From assembly GCA_023262335.1 (NCBI GenBank), contig JALRBE010000038.1, positions 1-9,660 on the forward strand: 9,660 bases of DNA, read 5' to 3'. The first letter of the stretch is position 1; each line of letters starts with the position of its first letter. Position numbers and translations under genes: made by a program. Under the pieces are notes generated by a model. That model searched no databases. It was not told the DNA's origin and saw nothing but the letters and a program-made list of their open reading frames with translations. The stretch is from Candidatus Saccharimonadia bacterium. Its GTDB lineage: Bacteria > Patescibacteriota > Saccharimonadia > Saccharimonadales > Saccharimonadaceae. This document shows, one piece after another, positions 6,586 to 9,660 of the stretch.

Positions 6586-7629
6586 ATGGCGGTGTACAAA
6601 GTACCTCAAGACGTGGAGGCGGACGACAAGCTAATCGGGCCGTTCAGCTTCAGGCAATTCATTTACCTGATTATCGTGTGTATTTCGGGCGCGCTTGCCT
6701 GGGGGTTGTCGACCATATTCGTGGCGTTAGCCATTTTGCCGCTGCCGTTCATCATATTTTTTGCCGCGCTGGCGCTGCCGCTCCGCAAAGACCAGCCGAT
6801 GGAAGCCTATCTATCGGCAGTGGTATCGTTCTACTTTCTGAAGTCGCGCAAGCGGTTTTGGCAACCGGACGGCATCGACTCGTTCGTGACCATCATCCCG
6901 CCAAAAGATGCCGACAGGATTCTGACCAAGGACCTGGACGAAGACGAAGCCACCAAGCGCCTGACGTACCTTGCCGACTTGGTCGACACGCACGGTTGGG
7001 CGATCCGCGGCGCCGGTACCATGCCCGATACCTCGATCAGTACCGACCTATATTACGAATCGCAGCAAACGCCCGACATGATGGACGGCTCGACACCCGC
7101 CGCGCAGGCCATGGAGCAAAAACTGAACGACGGCGCCGACCAACAGCGCCAAGACGCCATTAGCGGCATGCGCGGGGCAGCGCAGCAACCGTTGACGTAC
7201 GCGCCCCCTGCTACGCCGGCAGCGCAGCAGGCCCAGGCACAGACCCCAGCGGTCACGCCGATCGACGACATCACCGCCGAGCCGGTGTCGTCGTTGCCGT
7301 CCGTCGCTGAAATCCGCGCCCGTGAGGACCAGATCATCAAGCAGGCGAACGACAAAGAGACCCGCGATGCCATAGCGCTCGCGAACGCGCTTGCCGAAGA
7401 AGCCAGCGAAACCCGTGGCGCGGCACCCGCGAAAACCGCCAATATGCCGCCAACCACTAGCGTTTCGACCCCTAACGCTGGTACAATAGAGCTGACCAAA
7501 CAACAGGCGGACGAATTATCGCAGCAATCCGACGTTTCGGTGCAAACGCTGGCTCATGAAGCCAATCGCATGGCACAGAAAAACAAGGTGTTAAAAAGCG
7601 GCGACGAAGTAACGATTTCGTTCCGTTAG
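6586..7629 (+). CDS. prgI: PrgI family (VirB3-like) type IV secretion protein with long tail
   Basis: Small membrane component that in conjugative type IV systems works beside the VirB4 ATPase. The first 95 residues carry the family pattern: VPQDVEADDKLIGPFSFRQF, two adjacent transmembrane helices (about 25-43 and 45-66), then LRKDQPMEAYL and a basic FLKSRKRFW. The rest is unusual: a conserved-looking charged segment (about 105-145, with LADLVDTHGWAIRG) and then some 200 residues rich in Ala, Gln, Pro and Thr that look mainly disordered. At 347 aa it is about three times the usual PrgI length of around 100-130. The gene follows virB6 by 53 bases and precedes the TraC-like gene by 29. Confidence 0.88.
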   Translation: MAVYKVPQDVEADDKLIGPFSFRQFIYLIIVCISGALAWGLSTIFVALAILPLPFIIFFAALALPLRKDQPMEAYLSAVVSFYFLKSRKRFWQPDGIDSFVTIIPPKDADRILTKDLDEDEATKRLTYLADLVDTHGWAIRGAGTMPDTSISTDLYYESQQTPDMMDGSTPAAQAMEQKLNDGADQQRQDAISGMRGAAQQPLTYAPPATPAAQQAQAQTPAVTPIDDITAEPVSSLPSVAEIRAREDQIIKQANDKETRDAIALANALAEEASETRGAAPAKTANMPPTTSVSTPNAGTIELTKQQADELSQQSDVSVQTLAHEANRMAQKNKVLKSGDEVTISFR

Positions 7630-7631
7630 GG

Positions 7632-7648
7632 TAGGGATAACAGGGAAT
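7632..7648 (+). promoter_or_regulatory. purine-rich spacer with probable ribosome binding site
   Basis: Between prgI and the TraC-like gene, AGGG occurs three times from 7628 to 7645. The last, AGGGAA at 7642-7647, is 11 nt from the ATG at 7659 and is the likely but loosely spaced ribosome binding site. No promoter box is apparent, so the gene is probably read from the prgI transcript. Confidence 0.4.
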
Positions 7649-7658
7649 AAACAGCAGC

Positions 7659-8525
7659 ATGCCGCCAAATCAACAGCAGCAACCAGGCCAACCGGCACCA
7701 GCGCCGGCTCCTGCTGGCGTGCCGCCGCAACCAGGCCAAGCGCCAGCACAACCCGCTGCCGCTGCCGAGCAAGCACGCACCCCGGCACCGCCAGCCAACC
7801 CGAACACCACGCAGAACAGCCTGCTTTTCAGCGAGCTCCGCGACAACATGGTCGTCATGAACGACGGCAGCTTCCGCGCGGTCATCGCCTGCAAGTCGAT
7901 CAACTTCGACCTCATGAGCAGCAAGGAGCGCGAAGGTATAGAATATAGCTATCAGAACTTCTTGAACTCGCTCTACTTCCCGGTGCAAATCCTCATCCGT
8001 TCACAGCGCGTCGATATCGGTCCGTACATCGAACGCCTGACGAACATTCGCCGCGACCAAGAAAACATGCTTTTGAACGTGTTGACAGACGATTACATCG
8101 ACTTCATCGACACGCTCAGCCAAGAGGCGAACATCATGGACAAAACGTTCTACGTGATCATTCCGTACTGGCCGCACGGCGACCTGAACACTATCAAGCG
8201 TGGCAGTAAGAGCTTGTTCAGCACGATTTTTGGCGGTACCCCGCAGCAGCGCGCCATAGTAGTGGACCACGCCGCGTACGAAAAGGCGAAAGACGAAATA
8301 AAGAACCACGTTGACGCCGTGATGAGCGGCCTGTTCCAACTGGGCATCAAGTGCGTGCAGCTCAACACCAAAGAACTCGGCAAGCTGTATTACAACTTTT
8401 ATAACCCCGACACCGCCGTGCGCGAACCGCTCGGTGACTTCGCGAGCATCACGGCCATGTACGTGCGCAAGGGCGAAGGCGAAGCGCCGCGGCCGCACCT
8501 GACCCGTGAAGAGGAGCTCCGCTAA
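7659..8525 (+). CDS. TraC-like type IV secretion protein with Pro/Gln/Ala-rich N-terminus
   Basis: Probable cytoplasmic partner of VirB4, 288 aa. Residues 1-54 are a low-complexity Pro/Gln/Ala stretch, likely disordered. From residue 55 a folded domain begins (SELRDNMVVMNDGSFRAVIAC, then SINFDLMSSKEREGIEYSYQNFLNSLYFPVQILIRSQRVDIGPYI) that resembles the TraC-like domain found at the N-terminus of conjugation ATPases or as a separate small protein in such loci. There is no Walker motif, transmembrane segment or signal peptide. Its stop codon overlaps the ATG of the VirB4 gene by one base (TAATG), so translation is coupled and the two proteins are likely made in step. The family assignment comes from motif memory and context, not from a search. 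Confidence 0.75.
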   Translation: MPPNQQQQPGQPAPAPAPAGVPPQPGQAPAQPAAAAEQARTPAPPANPNTTQNSLLFSELRDNMVVMNDGSFRAVIACKSINFDLMSSKEREGIEYSYQNFLNSLYFPVQILIRSQRVDIGPYIERLTNIRRDQENMLLNVLTDDYIDFIDTLSQEANIMDKTFYVIIPYWPHGDLNTIKRGSKSLFSTIFGGTPQQRAIVVDHAAYEKAKDEIKNHVDAVMSGLFQLGIKCVQLNTKELGKLYYNFYNPDTAVREPLGDFASITAMYVRKGEGEAPRPHLTREEELR

Positions 8526-9660
8526 TGGCCAAGCGACCAGACGCCGTCGATATCGCGGCGCAGCAACGCGCGCGCGAGCAAGCCGAGGTAGAGCAGGCAT
8601 TTCAAAAGGGCATCACCACCCTTCGGGAATTGGTCGCGCCGTCGAGCCTGGAAATTCACGCCAGCCACTTTAGGCTTGGCACCAAATATGGCCGCACCAT
8701 TTACGTATACGCGTACCCGCGCCAAATTTACACCGGCTGGCTGAGCAGTATTATCAACATCGATGAAGTCTTGGACGTCTCGATGTTCTTTTACCCGGTC
8801 GAGTCGGAAATCGTGCTCAAGAACCTTCGCAAGAAGGTAACGCAAATGCAAGCGACCATGGCGATCAACGAAGAAAAGGGGCGTACCCGCGACCCTGGCC
8901 TCGAAGCGGCGCTGAACGACGCCGAAGAGCTACGCGACGAGATCCAGGTTGGTTCCGAGCGATTCTTCCGGTACGGCCTGTACATTACCATGTATGCCGA
9001 CAGCCTGGACGAGCTGGCGTTCATTCAGCACAAAATCGAAACCATCTTCGGCCAGCAGCTCGTATTCAGCAAGGTCGCCAGCAGCCAGCAAGAACAAGGC
9101 CTCAACAGCACCGTACCGCAAATGAGCGACCAGTTGCAGATTCGCCGCAACATGAACACCGGCGCCATTAGCACGAGCTTCCCGTTCACCAGCGCCGACC
9201 TCACGCAGGAAAAGGGCATTCTGTACGGCATCAACATGCACAACAACGGCTTGATCATCTTCGACAGGTTCACGCTGGAAAACGCCAACATGGTCGTGTT
9301 CGCGAAGTCCGGTTCCGGTAAATCGTTCACGGTCAAGCTCGAAGCCGTGCGCTCCATGATGATGGGCGCCGACGTCCTGATCATCGACCCGGAAAACGAG
9401 TACCAAAAACTCAGCGACGCCGTGGGTGGCAGCTACATCCGCCTTAGTCTTAACTCCGACGTGCGCGTGAATCCGTTCGATTTGCCACGCGTGATCGACA
9501 CCGAAGAAGCGGACGACGCCCTGCGCGCCAACCTGGTGACGCTCCATGGCCTGCTCCGCCTGATGCTTGGTGGTGCCAGCTTGCAGGCCAGCGGTGCGAC
9601 GAACACCACCGCCATGACACCGGCCGAAGACGCCGACCTCGACCAAGCGCTGATTGACAC
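8525..9660 (+). CDS. virB4: VirB4-like type IV secretion ATPase, truncated by the window
   Basis: Motor ATPase of the secretion locus; 378 complete codons are visible and the gene continues past the right edge. The N-terminal domain (about 30-235) includes SSLEIHASHFRLGTKYGRT, a helical charged segment (about 97-140) and the FFRYGLYITMYADSLDEL region, as in VirB4/TraC proteins. The nucleotide-binding domain begins with FDRFTLENANMVVFAKSGSGKSF: a Walker A motif at 260-267 with Lys266, where the usual first Gly is Ala. DVLIIDPENEY (DPENEY at 288-293) and VNPFDLP are typical of the family. Walker B and later motifs lie outside the window. The start ATG overlaps the TraC-like stop codon by one base. 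Confidence 0.93.
   Translation, partial: MAKRPDAVDIAAQQRAREQAEVEQAFQKGITTLRELVAPSSLEIHASHFRLGTKYGRTIYVYAYPRQIYTGWLSSIINIDEVLDVSMFFYPVESEIVLKNLRKKVTQMQATMAINEEKGRTRDPGLEAALNDAEELRDEIQVGSERFFRYGLYITMYADSLDELAFIQHKIETIFGQQLVFSKVASSQQEQGLNSTVPQMSDQLQIRRNMNTGAISTSFPFTSADLTQEKGILYGINMHNNGLIIFDRFTLENANMVVFAKSGSGKSFTVKLEAVRSMMMGADVLIIDPENEYQKLSDAVGGSYIRLSLNSDVRVNPFDLPRVIDTEEADDALRANLVTLHGLLRLMLGGASLQASGATNTTAMTPAEDADLDQALID

Noticed and set aside
7628..7645. G-quadruplex from repeated GGG tracts
   Set aside because: Only three GGG tracts are present; a four-tract motif is lacking.
2248..8525. Absence of TGA among the six visible stop codons, hinting at UGA recoding
   Set aside because: Six stops are too few, and no in-frame TGA occurs in any supported gene, so the standard bacterial code suffices.
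8930..9646. 238-codon open frame on the - strand inside virB4
   Set aside because: The + strand carries clear VirB4 motifs; the antisense product is His/Val/Ala-rich, typical of a shadow frame.

Overview
The window looks like a chromosomal segment of a Patescibacteria (CPR) bacterium, most likely Saccharibacteria (TM7) or a close relative. This inference rests on the gene order VirB6-like / long PrgI / TraC-like / VirB4, on a type IV secretion locus with none of the outer-membrane subunits (VirB7/9/10) in view, and on secreted proteins with Gly/Ser and Pro-rich linkers. The standard bacterial code fits every gene, so the UGA-recoding CPR lineages are unlikely. All supported genes lie on the + strand, packed tightly, and I see no RNA gene, insertion sequence or CRISPR array.

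Left part (1-3056): an upstream edge with a weak promoter, then a large secreted alpha/beta hydrolase of the hormone-sensitive-lipase type (94-2250). It carries Cys-rich segments on both sides of the catalytic domain. Fourteen bases later comes a four-helix membrane protein of unknown function (2265-3056), probably co-transcribed.

Middle part (3057-4318): an AT-rich intergenic region with several overlapping sigma70-like promoters, then a single-pass membrane protein with a large C-terminal domain (3207-4247). Its topology resembles VirB8, but it is not recognisable by sequence. A long inverted repeat (4263-4301) separates it from the secretion genes.

Right part (4319-9660): the core of a type IV secretion-like machine. 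It comprises a VirB6/TrbL-type polytopic channel protein with a long cytoplasmic tail (4319-6532), a PrgI/VirB3-like protein with a long disordered tail (6586-7629), a TraC-like protein with a Pro/Gln/Ala-rich N-terminus (7659-8525), and the start of the VirB4 ATPase (8525 to the right edge, truncated before Walker B). VirB4 would supply ATP-driven energy at the membrane, PrgI would dock it, and VirB6 would form the inner-membrane conduit. The virB6 and prgI genes each have the octamer GCTATA(T/A)T exactly 10 nt before their ATG, which suggests nearly leaderless transcripts.

The most interesting points are the paired leaderless-type promoters, the perfect dyad in front of virB6, the multi-domain secreted hydrolase next to the secretion genes, and the candidate VirB8-like protein. 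No clearly unprecedented system can be proven from this sequence alone.
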